Shown here piece by piece: positions 5,889-12,715 of a stretch of 12,715 bases of DNA. The stretch lies in assembly GCA_038248985.1 (NCBI GenBank), contig JBBRWV010000111.1, positions 1 through 12,715 on the forward strand, read 5' to 3'. This DNA comes from JBBRWV01 sp038248985 (lineage in GTDB: Bacteria; Planctomycetota; Phycisphaerae; WQYP01). The notes beneath the pieces were generated by a model, which saw only the letters and a program-made list of their open reading frames with translations, ran no database searches and was not told the origin of the DNA. Within the stretch, counting starts at the first letter, position 1. Every line of letters starts with the position of its first letter. The position numbers and the translations under genes are program-made.

Positions 5889-6371
5889 ATGACCAAAAAT
5901 AATCCCCCTGAGTTTGCTGTCGGCGCTACGATCCATGGCGCGGCCACCCCTGTCGATCCTGTCACTCTCGACAACGGCTCCCCCGCTGCGCCAACAGCCC
6001 CCCTCGAACCCCAAACCGACCGCCGCCAGTCCGATGCCGCCTACGTCGCCGGTGAACGCCGCCAGACCGTCGTAGACCGTCGCGCCGGCCTCGACCGCCG
6101 CGTGCTCGACATTGGAGCCCCCACCGGCCTCGAACGCCGCCGTGGACCCGGTCGCCGCCGCAATGACGACCGCCGCTCTGCCGAGGAAGGCGAGATGACC
6201 GATGAACAATTCGAATTCGTGATGGCCGTCGACACCTACAAACGCCTCAACAAGCGCCCCTTCCCTTCCTGGACCGAAGTCCTCGAAATCGTCAAGCAAC
6301 TCGGCTATCGCAAGGTCGCCGCCAGCTCCGTCAACCTCCCCAACAACAACGGCCGCGCCGTCCAAAACTAA
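5889..6371 (+). CDS. Arg-rich protein with [D/E]RR repeats and a conserved C-terminal helical domain
   Basis: This is a 160-residue cytoplasmic protein with three regions. Residues 1-43 are Pro/Ala-rich and probably disordered. Residues 44-96 hold six [D/E]RR motifs (D44, E56, D63, D69, E82, D94) plus RRR at 89-91, 16 Arg in 53 residues. Residues 101-143 form a compact domain with PFPSWTEVLEIVKQLGYRKV, which I recall from planctomycete hypothetical proteins and which looks like a small helix-turn-helix; DNA binding is a guess. GGAG lies 7 nt before the chosen ATG, and an earlier ATG at 5838 falls inside the leader hairpin. It follows the acidic-tail gene, and the opposite charges of the two proteins suggest an interaction. 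It ends 4 nt from the convergent Nudix gene. Confidence 0.85.
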   Translation: MTKNNPPEFAVGATIHGAATPVDPVTLDNGSPAAPTAPLEPQTDRRQSDAAYVAGERRQTVVDRRAGLDRRVLDIGAPTGLERRRGPGRRRNDDRRSAEEGEMTDEQFEFVMAVDTYKRLNKRPFPSWTEVLEIVKQLGYRKVAASSVNLPNNNGRAVQN

Positions 6372-6375
6372 CACG

Positions 6376-6942
6376 TCACCGCCCCCGCGGATGCTCCTGC
6401 GTCACCACAAACTGCTCTGCATCCGTACAGTCAATATGCACCGAAAAAAATGACTCGTGTCGCCGCCGCCCCGCGTTCAACATCGTCGAATACTCCCGCA
6501 CCAGCGGCCAGATCACCTCCACGTCCGTCTTCGGTATCTCCAGCTTCTCCACGATGATCGGATCCAGCCACTCCAGCACCCCCTCCTCCATCTCCCGCCC
6601 CGCGAAATTCAGCGGCCGCATCACCTCAAAACAAAACATCAACCAGTGACTCGACGGATTCGATCCCGCAGCCGCGCCGCCCGCCGCCCCGTTGGCGTAC
6701 CCCTTCTCCGAAACGATCCCCAGCAAATGAATATCCTCCAGCGTCAACGCCACCCCAATCTCCTCCTCAATCTCCCTCAGCGCACAGCCATACGGCGACT
6801 CCCCCGTCCCCTGCTCCAGCTTTCCCCCGATCGGCGAATACAAATCCTTGTTCGGAAACTTCTTCCGCCGCAGCAAAAGTGTCTTCCCCTGGTCATTAAA
6901 CACATACACCAGCACCGCAATCTTGTACGCCATCACGCTCAT
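6376..6942 (-). CDS. Nudix hydrolase
   Basis: This 188-residue protein of the MutT/Nudix superfamily hydrolyses a nucleoside diphosphate linked to another moiety. The Nudix box runs from G39 (GGKLEQGTGES) to the catalytic REIEEEIGV (56-64). The loop after GGKLE has two more residues than the textbook motif, a variant seen in some MutT-like families. An Ala/Gly-rich loop at about 81-96 interrupts the fold's later strands. The substrate cannot be told from sequence: 8-oxo-dGTP is possible, not shown. The start is uncertain; ATG at 6942, ATG at 6933 and an in-frame TTG at 6954 all have weak ribosome binding sites. It begins 34 nt after the TPR gene's stop and is probably co-transcribed with it. 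No terminator lies between it and the convergent gene. Confidence 0.9.
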   Translation of the reverse strand: MSVMAYKIAVLVYVFNDQGKTLLLRRKKFPNKDLYSPIGGKLEQGTGESPYGCALREIEEEIGVALTLEDIHLLGIVSEKGYANGAAGGAAAGSNPSSHWLMFCFEVMRPLNFAGREMEEGVLEWLDPIIVEKLEIPKTDVEVIWPLVREYSTMLNAGRRRHESFFSVHIDCTDAEQFVVTQEHPRGR

Positions 6943-6976
6943 GCAATTTCTCAAACCAAAACGCGCTTCAAAAAAA

Positions 6977-9475
6977 CTACTGCGGAATCTCGTCCGGAAT
7001 AAGCATCCACTTCGGCATCGTCGCCGGCTCCGTTGTTGGCATCGTTGCAGGCTCCGTCGTCGCCGGCCCCTCCTGCAGCCTCATCACCCGCGACGACGCC
7101 TCCGCCTGCATCACCACGTATTGCCGGAAACGCTGCTCCATCGCCTGCATCTCCCCGCTCGAATAATTCTGCGCTCCCGCCAGAATGATCGCCTGCTTCA
7201 TCACCTCCACCGCTTCTTCAAACTGCTTCGCCTGCCCCAACGCCTGCGCCAGCATCTCTAGGTACGTGATGTTCTTCCCCTCCGACAACTCCACCGCCAG
7301 CCGCGCAAAATCCACCCCCTGCTCCGGATTCCGCACCTTCACATCCGTCGACATTGACCGCACTTCCGCCAGCGCCGCCGCCGCATCCGCAAACTGCGGA
7401 TTCAACAACAGGGCCGTCCCAAACGCCGCCGCCGCCTCCCGCTCCCGAAAATCCTTCATGAAGGCCTGCCCCAGATTGTAGTAATACCCCGGGTTCTTCC
7501 GATCCAAATCGATCGCCAGCCGAAACGCCTTCAGCGCCTTCTCCTTCCGCTCCGTAAACTGGTACGCCGTCCCCAGATTATTCCACGCCGCCGCAAAATC
7601 CGGCTTCAATTGCACCGCCCGCTCCAAATAACGCGTCGCCTCTAAAAACCGCTTCTTCTCCAATTGCTGCCCTCCCATGTTCGCAAACGTCACCGCGTTG
7701 TTCGGCTCAAAGTTGATCGCGGCCCGATACGCCTCGATCGCCTCCTCCGGCCTCTTCAACATCGCATACGCATTCCCCAGATTGTTCCAACTCGTTGCAT
7801 TCTCCGGATCATCCTTCACCGCCTCCTCCATCATCGCCAGCGCCTGCCCATTCAGCCCCTGTGTCATCCACAAGCTCCCCTGCGTATTCCGCATCATCGT
7901 CAAATTGCTCCGCGTCTCTTTCGCCTTCGGATACCTTCTTCGCGCTTCTTCCGCCCGCGCCAAACCCTCCGCCAGCATCTTCTCCGCCTCCCCATTTTTC
8001 CCCATCGACAAATACAGCGTTGCCAACCCATTGTAGGTCTGCACATGACTCGGCTTCAGCTCCAGCGATTGCTTATACAAACTCTCCGCCGCCTCCATTC
8101 CATCGTTCGTCCCCTTCAACCGCGCAATCACGGCCAGATTCCCGTACGCCATCCAACACTGCTTATTCTTCCCCACCGTGTCCCGCAGCAGCGTCTCCTC
8201 ATCCCGATACAACCGCGCCTGCGCGTTCGTCAAAAGTCCCAGCACCACCGCCAGCGGCGCCACCACGCTCGCCCCCGCAACCCACCTCGGCCCCTCGCCC
8301 CGCACAATCTTCCGTACAACCCACCCGCCCGCCCCCACGATCAGCGAGATCAACCCGATCGACGCGAAATATTGAAAATGGTCCGCCACAAAACTGTACC
8401 GCATCGGAAAAAACGCAAAAAATCCCGACGCCGGAATCAGCATCACCAAAAATATCCCCACGCCCGCCAACGCCCCCCGTCCAATCCGCTTCGCCAATAA
8501 CGCCAAACTCCCCACCACCGCCGCTACCCCCGCCGGCATCAGCCACCACCTCCAACTCCCCGTGTCCGGCGTCCACCGCTCATAAATGAACGTCAGATGC
8601 ACCGGCGCCACCAGCTTCTGCGCATAAAAAACCACCGCCCGTCCCGCCACCAGCACCCGCTCCCCCACGCTCAATTCCCAATCCCCTCCGCTCGCGCCCA
8701 CCACCTCCCGCTCGATCCGCGACGTCATCCACCCCATCAAAAACGCCACCACAAACATCGGTGCCAATTGCACACAGTCCCGCCATTTTACCCGCCCCCG
8801 CACATACCACGTCACCACCAAGAGCGCCGGCAGCAACATCACCGTCACTGATTTGCTCAATAGCGCCAGCACAAACAGCACCTCAAACATCCGGAAAAAA
8901 GCCCCGTTCCTCCCGCCGCCCTCTGCCTCCCGAGACCTCTCCTCCTCCTCATCCAACCGCGCCCACTTCACATACATCAGCGCCGCCCCCAGCATAAAAA
9001 ACATCGCCAGCGTATTCTTCCGCTCCGCGATCCACACCACCGATTCCACCTGCACCGGATGCACCGCAAACAACAGCGCCGCCGCCAACGCCACTCCCGC
9101 CCCCAACCGCAACCGATACGAAATCGCCCACAGCAACAGTGCCGACATCCCGTGCAAAATCACATTCGTAATATGAAACCCCAGCGCCTGCCCCGTCCCC
9201 CACATCTGGCTCTCCAGCCACAACGTCGTAAACGTCATCGGATAATACTGCGGCGTCGCATTCACCGTCTTCGCATTCCACATCCACATCGGCCCCCACG
9301 TCCATATCGCCGCCAACCCCTCCGCGCTCTGCAAACTCGCATTCTGTGTCACATACAGATCATCATCCCACACAAACCCCGCCCGCCCGTTCAGCGCCGG
9401 ACAAAACGCCGCCGCCACCGCCCCCAGAATCAGCACCACACCCATCCACACTCGCAGCTTCGACGGCTTATTCAC
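6977..9475 (-). CDS. Polytopic GT-C-like membrane protein with C-terminal TPR domain
   Basis: This 832-residue protein has an N-terminal membrane half (to about residue 410, roughly ten helices) and a soluble half of tandem tetratricopeptide repeats (about 434-701). The acidic FVWDDDLYVT (34-43) after helix 1 and HPVQVESVVWIAERKN (139-154) match the layout of GT-C/TMTC-type glycosyltransferases, so transfer of a lipid-linked sugar to protein is likely but unproven. The TPRs include clear units such as ATSWNNLGNAYAMLKRPEEAIEAY. The C terminus carries a tandem TEPATMPT repeat. The start is the GTG at 9475 with AGGAAG 6 nt upstream; an in-frame TTG at 9508 lacks such a site. It follows smpB by 198 nt and precedes the Nudix gene by 34 nt. 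Confidence 0.9.
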   Translation of the reverse strand: MNKPSKLRVWMGVVLILGAVAAAFCPALNGRAGFVWDDDLYVTQNASLQSAEGLAAIWTWGPMWMWNAKTVNATPQYYPMTFTTLWLESQMWGTGQALGFHITNVILHGMSALLLWAISYRLRLGAGVALAAALLFAVHPVQVESVVWIAERKNTLAMFFMLGAALMYVKWARLDEEEERSREAEGGGRNGAFFRMFEVLFVLALLSKSVTVMLLPALLVVTWYVRGRVKWRDCVQLAPMFVVAFLMGWMTSRIEREVVGASGGDWELSVGERVLVAGRAVVFYAQKLVAPVHLTFIYERWTPDTGSWRWWLMPAGVAAVVGSLALLAKRIGRGALAGVGIFLVMLIPASGFFAFFPMRYSFVADHFQYFASIGLISLIVGAGGWVVRKIVRGEGPRWVAGASVVAPLAVVLGLLTNAQARLYRDEETLLRDTVGKNKQCWMAYGNLAVIARLKGTNDGMEAAESLYKQSLELKPSHVQTYNGLATLYLSMGKNGEAEKMLAEGLARAEEARRRYPKAKETRSNLTMMRNTQGSLWMTQGLNGQALAMMEEAVKDDPENATSWNNLGNAYAMLKRPEEAIEAYRAAINFEPNNAVTFANMGGQQLEKKRFLEATRYLERAVQLKPDFAAAWNNLGTAYQFTERKEKALKAFRLAIDLDRKNPGYYYNLGQAFMKDFREREAAAAFGTALLLNPQFADAAAALAEVRSMSTDVKVRNPEQGVDFARLAVELSEGKNITYLEMLAQALGQAKQFEEAVEVMKQAIILAGAQNYSSGEMQAMEQRFRQYVVMQAEASSRVMRLQEGPATTEPATMPTTEPATMPKWMLIPDEIPQ
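7014..7061 (-). repeat. Tandem 24-nt repeat, two copies
   Basis: Two adjacent 24-nt units (7014-7037 and 7038-7061) differ at a few positions and start a partial third. They encode the repeated TEPATMPT near the C terminus of the TPR membrane protein. The Thr/Pro-rich tail is probably a flexible linker. Confidence 0.75.
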
Positions 9476-9673
9476 TCGTGTCTTCCTGTAGAACTCTCCA
9501 GCCCCCAAATTTTACCCCCAATCCTCCCCCAATGCGCGATCCCACCCGCCCGCGTCCTCGTCACTCACTCTCCAGCCCTCGCGCCTCTAAACCAAATCCC
9601 AGTTCAACACCCCACCCCCATTTCGTCGCCTTTGTGGCCACTGAACAAATCAACGAATGAACCAAAATCCCCC
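9476..9673. other. Intergenic gap between smpB and the TPR membrane protein gene
   Basis: These 198 nt separate the stop of smpB from the GTG of the next minus-strand gene. The plus strand is C-rich throughout. I see the ribosome binding site of the GTG start and a short GTGGCCAC palindrome. There is no convincing terminator or -35/-10 pair, so read-through from smpB is possible but not shown. Confidence 0.5.
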
Positions 9674-10237
9674 TCATCGATTCTGTTTCATCACCTTGGC
9701 AATATTCCGTTTATCCTCCCGCTCCTTGATCGAAGCCCGTTTATCAAACTGCTTCTTACCAATCGCCAGCCCCAGCAAAACCTTCACAAACCCCCGTCGA
9801 AAATAAAACTCCAGCGGGATCAGCGTCGCCCCCTGATTCTTCGCCAGCGACTGCCCCAACCGCCGAATCTCTCGCTTGTGCAGCAACAACCGCCGCGTCC
9901 GCGTCGGGTCATGATTCAGTTGATTCGCCTCGATATACTCCTCGATATGCGTCGCCATCAACTGCACTTCGCCGTTCCGAATGCGTGCAAAGCTCCCCGC
10001 CATCTGCACTTGCCCCTTCCGTACTGACTTCACCTCCGACCCCACCAACTCAATCCCCACCTCCAATTTGTCCAAGATCGAATAATCAAAATACGCCCGC
10101 CGATTCTGTATCCGCGGCGCCAATTTATGCGAATCCACACCGCCCCCCTTCGCCGCCCCCTGCGACTGCTTCTGCTGCGGCGGATGCGGTGCCCGTGATG
10201 CTTCCGCCTGCTTACGATTATGGGACATTTTTGACAT
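9674..10237 (-). CDS. smpB: SsrA-binding protein SmpB
   Basis: SmpB binds tmRNA and delivers it to stalled ribosomes for trans-translation. The 187-residue protein shows the whole family core from about residue 42: NRRAYFDYSILDKLEVGIELVGSEVKSVRKG, then NHDPTRTRRLLLHKREI, then GLAIGKKQFDKRASIKERE and the basic C-terminal tail that reaches into the decoding centre. Family members are usually about 150-160 residues; the extra length is a Gln/Pro/Ala-rich basic N-terminal extension. The start at 10237 has GAGG 4 nt upstream. A second ATG three codons later is an alternative. TATACT at 10251-10246 could be its -10, which would put transcription start almost at the ATG. The ssrA RNA itself is not in the window. 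Confidence 0.96.
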   Translation of the reverse strand: MSKMSHNRKQAEASRAPHPPQQKQSQGAAKGGGVDSHKLAPRIQNRRAYFDYSILDKLEVGIELVGSEVKSVRKGQVQMAGSFARIRNGEVQLMATHIEEYIEANQLNHDPTRTRRLLLHKREIRRLGQSLAKNQGATLIPLEFYFRRGFVKVLLGLAIGKKQFDKRASIKEREDKRNIAKVMKQNR

Positions 10238-10336
10238 AGCACCTCAGTATACGCTCCCTTCGCCTCAGGCTCACCTGCCCCAGCCATCTTCTTGCCAACA
10301 TTCTCCGCGTCCCCAGGCCCATAATGGAGAATTTTC

Positions 10337-10364
10337 TTGACCCCCGCTCCACAAATGCCATACT
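10337..10364 (+). promoter_or_regulatory. Promoter placing transcription start at the ATG (leaderless mRNA)
   Basis: TTGACC (10337-10342) and CATACT (10359-10364) are separated by 16 nt, matching 5 of 6 and 4 of 6 consensus bases. Transcription should begin 6-7 nt after the -10, at the ATG at 10371. No Shine-Dalgarno sequence is present between them, unlike most genes here. Confidence 0.5.
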
Positions 10365-10370
10365 TCTTAC

Positions 10371-10631
10371 ATGCGAACTCTTTCTGATTCCAAAGCCATC
10401 TTCCAGCAACTCGCCGCCACCCCCGGCTCCATGGGCGTCCAAACCATCATCGAAAACCATGACGCCTGGCTCAACAACTCTTCGATCATGAGGGAAGTCT
10501 CCGCCGCCATGCGTGCCCAAATCACCGCCGCCCCCCGGCATGTCGCCATTTCTCAACGCATCCAAGAGCAACGTACCCGCCTGCAATCGCTCGTCACCCG
10601 CCTCCCTATCCGCATTGCCTCCGCCGGCTGA
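10371..10631 (+). CDS. Small helical protein of unknown function
   Basis: This is an 86-residue protein without signal peptide, membrane segment or recognised motif. It looks mostly alpha-helical (KAIFQQLAAT, REVSAAMRAQI, RIQEQRTRLQSLV). The C-ending codon style matches the certain plus-strand genes and supports real coding. No ribosome binding site precedes the ATG; a promoter 7 nt upstream suggests a leaderless transcript. It diverges from smpB across 133 nt and is followed by the hexosaminidase-like gene after 134 nt. A functional link to either is not evident. Confidence 0.65.
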   Translation: MRTLSDSKAIFQQLAATPGSMGVQTIIENHDAWLNNSSIMREVSAAMRAQITAAPRHVAISQRIQEQRTRLQSLVTRLPIRIASAG

Positions 10632-10686
10632 CCACGTCTCCCACCTCACATTTCTGATCCGTCAAAGCATCCCCCTGCCGCCTCCC

Positions 10687-10710
10687 CGCTTGCATTCGCC
10701 TTCGCAAGCG
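10687..10710 (+). other. Hairpin between the 86-residue gene and the GH20 gene
   Basis: CGCTTGC (10687-10693) pairs perfectly with GCAAGCG (10704-10710) around a 10-nt loop. Neither strand has a T-run after it, so it is not a standard terminator. It could be part of the leader of the GH20 gene or an RNA processing site. Confidence 0.3.
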
Positions 10711-10765
10711 TCCAAACTCCCCTCTTCAATTTCATCCGCCCAACCCTCCATCCACCGGAGCTCTC

Positions 10766-12715
10766 ATGCCCACCCTCCACCTCCTCCCCGCCCCAAAATC
10801 CCTCCGCTTCACCGGCGGCCACTTCCTTCTCCCCCCCGAACTCCACATCCTCCTCGGCCCCGCTCCCGCCGCCAAACACATCTTCGCCGCCGAGCGTTTC
10901 GCCCAGGATCTCGCCATCCTCGCCACCACCGCCGCCAAAGTCATCGTCTCACCTGAATCCGTCACCCCCTCCCATGAACTCCGCACCCACATCGATGAAA
11001 CCCTCCCCCACGAGCAAGCCTATCGTCTCATCATCAGCAAATCCGGCATCGACATCCAGGCCCGCTCGCCTGCCGGCACCTTTTACGCCTTCCAGACTCT
11101 CACCCAGATCCTCCGTCAAACCGCCTACGCCGCCCGCAAAAAACCCCTCAAACTGCCTTGCCTCACTATCGACGATCATCCCGACTTCCCCCACCGCGGC
11201 GTCTACCACGATTGCGCCCGCGGCAAAGTCCCCACCCTCGAAACCCTCCTCCAACTCATCGACGATCTTGCCGGCCTGAAAATCAACGAGCTCCAACTCT
11301 ACGTCGAAAACAACTTCGAATTCCGCAAGCACCCGCAAATGTACGATGACACAACCCCCTTCACCGCCGAAGAAATGCTCACCCTCGACGCCGCCTGCCG
11401 CGCCCGCCATATCGACTTCATCCCCTCACTCACCTCCCTTGGCCACTTCGAAAAAATCCTCCGTCGCCCCGCCTTCCGCCATCTCTCCGAAGCCGAACCC
11501 GCCGATCTCCAAAAAGACGACATCCCCACTTGGTGCGATGTCCCTTGGACTCTCTGCACCACCGACCCCGCGGCCCAGCAACTCCTCAAAGACATGTACG
11601 ACGAATTCCTCCCCAACTTCACCAGCCCCGCCTTCAACATCTGCTGCGATGAATCCTGGGACCTCGGCAAGGGCCGCTCCAAGAAACGCGCCGCCAAAAT
11701 CGGCACCGGCCAAATGTACGTCGACTGGATTAACTACTGCAACTCCCTCGCCAAAACCCACGGCCGCCGCATCCAGATGTGGGGCGACATCATCCTCAAC
11801 CATCCCGATCTGCTGTCCCAACTCCCTGAAGACGCCACGCTGCTGGAATGGGGTTACGAAGCCCACCACGATTTCGACACCCACTGTGCCCTCTTCGCTC
11901 AACGCCTCGCGCCCTCCGCCCCGTCCGATTCCTCGCCCTCCACTCCGTCCACGCGTTCCTTCTACGTCTGCCCCGGCACCAGCTCCTGGCTCACCCTCGC
12001 CTCGCGCACCCGCAACGCCTTCGGCAATATCCACGCCGCCGCCACAGCCGGCCTCAAACACGGTGCCGTCGGCCTCCTCAACACCGACTGGGGCGACATC
12101 GGCCACCAGCAATTCCTCGCCGTCTCCCTCACCTCCTACGCCTACTCCGCCGCCGCCAGTTGGAACCTCGCCTCCGTCCCCAACCCCGCCAGCACGCAAA
12201 AACCCGACTGGTCCACCGGTGTATTCCCCGAAGGCTCCCGCACCGCCGATCGCGCCCTCCAACCCTTCCTCCAGGCCGCCTCCCTCCATCTCTTCAACGA
12301 CCCCGCCGCCCAGTTCGCCACCCTCGCCTACGAACTCGGCCTCACCTACGAACGCATCGGCTGGCAGCGCTTCAACGGTGCCCTCGAATGGTACATGCTT
12401 CGCGAAAAATGGGATTTTGCCAACTACGTCAATCGTGCCGATCCGCAAAAACTTCCGCGCATCGTCTCCCTGTGTGAAAAACTCCTCTCACAATTCGAAA
12501 AATCCGACCTCCTCCGCGACGACGCCGACATCCTCCGCGCCGAAATGCTCCTCACCATTCAGCAAATAATTCACGGCTGCCAGCGCACCCTCCTCCGCCA
12601 AAAATGGCTCGCCGCCGATCCCCTCCGCCGCAACCCCGAACACCAAATCCTCCGCGCCAAACCCCCGCAGCCTCTCCCCAAATCCTTCCCCTCCGACATG
12701 AAAAAACTAGCCGCC
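10766..12715 (+). CDS. Glycoside hydrolase family 20, beta-N-acetylhexosaminidase-like (3' end outside window)
   Basis: An open frame of 650 codons reaches the window edge without a stop. Residues 1-135 look like the alpha/beta domain that precedes GH20 barrels (SGIDIQARSPAGTFYAFQTLTQIL). The barrel starts near HPDFPHRGVYHDCARGKV and continues through KINELQLYVENNFEF. D295-E296 in CCDESWD match the GH20 Asp-Glu pair, where Asp positions the N-acetyl group and Glu is the acid. A later NTDWGDIGHQQ is typical of these enzymes. It should remove terminal GlcNAc or GalNAc. There is no signal peptide, so it probably acts in the cytoplasm. A Ser/Pro-rich insert at about 383-398 may be a surface loop. 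GGAG lies 5 nt before the ATG. Confidence 0.9.
   Translation, partial: MPTLHLLPAPKSLRFTGGHFLLPPELHILLGPAPAAKHIFAAERFAQDLAILATTAAKVIVSPESVTPSHELRTHIDETLPHEQAYRLIISKSGIDIQARSPAGTFYAFQTLTQILRQTAYAARKKPLKLPCLTIDDHPDFPHRGVYHDCARGKVPTLETLLQLIDDLAGLKINELQLYVENNFEFRKHPQMYDDTTPFTAEEMLTLDAACRARHIDFIPSLTSLGHFEKILRRPAFRHLSEAEPADLQKDDIPTWCDVPWTLCTTDPAAQQLLKDMYDEFLPNFTSPAFNICCDESWDLGKGRSKKRAAKIGTGQMYVDWINYCNSLAKTHGRRIQMWGDIILNHPDLLSQLPEDATLLEWGYEAHHDFDTHCALFAQRLAPSAPSDSSPSTPSTRSFYVCPGTSSWLTLASRTRNAFGNIHAAATAGLKHGAVGLLNTDWGDIGHQQFLAVSLTSYAYSAAASWNLASVPNPASTQKPDWSTGVFPEGSRTADRALQPFLQAASLHLFNDPAAQFATLAYELGLTYERIGWQRFNGALEWYMLREKWDFANYVNRADPQKLPRIVSLCEKLLSQFEKSDLLRDDADILRAEMLLTIQQIIHGCQRTLLRQKWLAADPLRRNPEHQILRAKPPQPLPKSFPSDMKKLAA

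Noticed and set aside
9059..10027. 322-residue Arg/Pro-rich plus-strand frame across the TPR gene and smpB
   Set aside because: It overlaps two well-supported minus-strand genes and has no recognisable domain.
10687..10710. Hairpin considered as an intrinsic terminator
   Set aside because: The stem is perfect but no T-run follows on either strand.
11426..12448. 340-residue minus-strand frame opposite GH20
   Set aside because: The plus-strand frame has the catalytic Asp-Glu and GH20 motifs; the opposite frame is low-complexity Gly/Glu/Val.
11346..12569. 407-residue Ser/Pro-rich plus-strand frame
   Set aside because: It is a shifted reading of the GH20 gene; the Pro/Ser/Thr bias comes from out-of-frame C-rich codons.
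1..12715. tRNA, rRNA, CRISPR, insertion sequence or attachment site
   Set aside because: No regularly spaced repeats, no transposase or integrase motifs and no recognisable RNA gene were found on reading both strands. A covariance-model scan could not be run.

Overview
The window comes from a GC-rich bacterial chromosome. The mix of genes suggests a planctomycete, perhaps Phycisphaerae: a GAF domain fused to an HlyD-type adaptor, an Arg-rich protein ending in a 'FPSWTEVLEIVKQLGYRKV' domain, a TPR/GT-C membrane protein, and many small zinc-knuckle or hypothetical genes. This placement rests on remembered family resemblance and is an inference. No rRNA, tRNA, insertion sequence, phage gene or CRISPR array was found.

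Layout, left to right. Positions 1-316 are AT-rich regulatory DNA with two perfect TGTGA-N6-TCACA (CRP-type) palindromes and a third palindrome. They lie between a possible leftward gene at the edge and a four-helix membrane protein (317-1000). Next come a double zinc-knuckle protein (1097-1426), an HlyD-like membrane fusion protein interrupted by a -1 frameshift at an AAAAAG run (1521-2347), a GAF-TM-HlyD adaptor (2424-3974) and a small zinc-ribbon protein (4158-4478) ending at a strong intrinsic terminator. coaD (CoA biosynthesis) lies on the minus strand (4554-5132). Back on the plus strand are a protein with an extremely acidic tail (5398-5817) and an Arg-rich protein (5889-6371), each behind a structured leader. 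A minus-strand group follows, in transcription order: smpB (10237-9674), the GT-C/TPR membrane protein (9475-6977) and a Nudix hydrolase (6942-6376). The last plus-strand genes are an apparently leaderless 86-residue protein (10371-10631) and a GH20 hexosaminidase-like enzyme cut off by the window end (10766 onward).

How the genes fit together. The two HlyD-type genes are probably one envelope or export unit, with a cytoplasmic GAF sensor built into the second adaptor. No ABC, RND or M50 partner is in the window. CoaD and SmpB are housekeeping genes (CoA synthesis, trans-translation). The remaining genes look like independent units, many with their own leader hairpins.

The most pervasive signal is compositional. 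The plus strand is strongly C-over-G whichever strand is coding: plus-strand genes use mainly C-ending codons, and the sampled minus-strand genes use mainly G- and T-ending codons. This fits a window lying wholly within one replichore, with the plus strand as the likely lagging-strand sequence.
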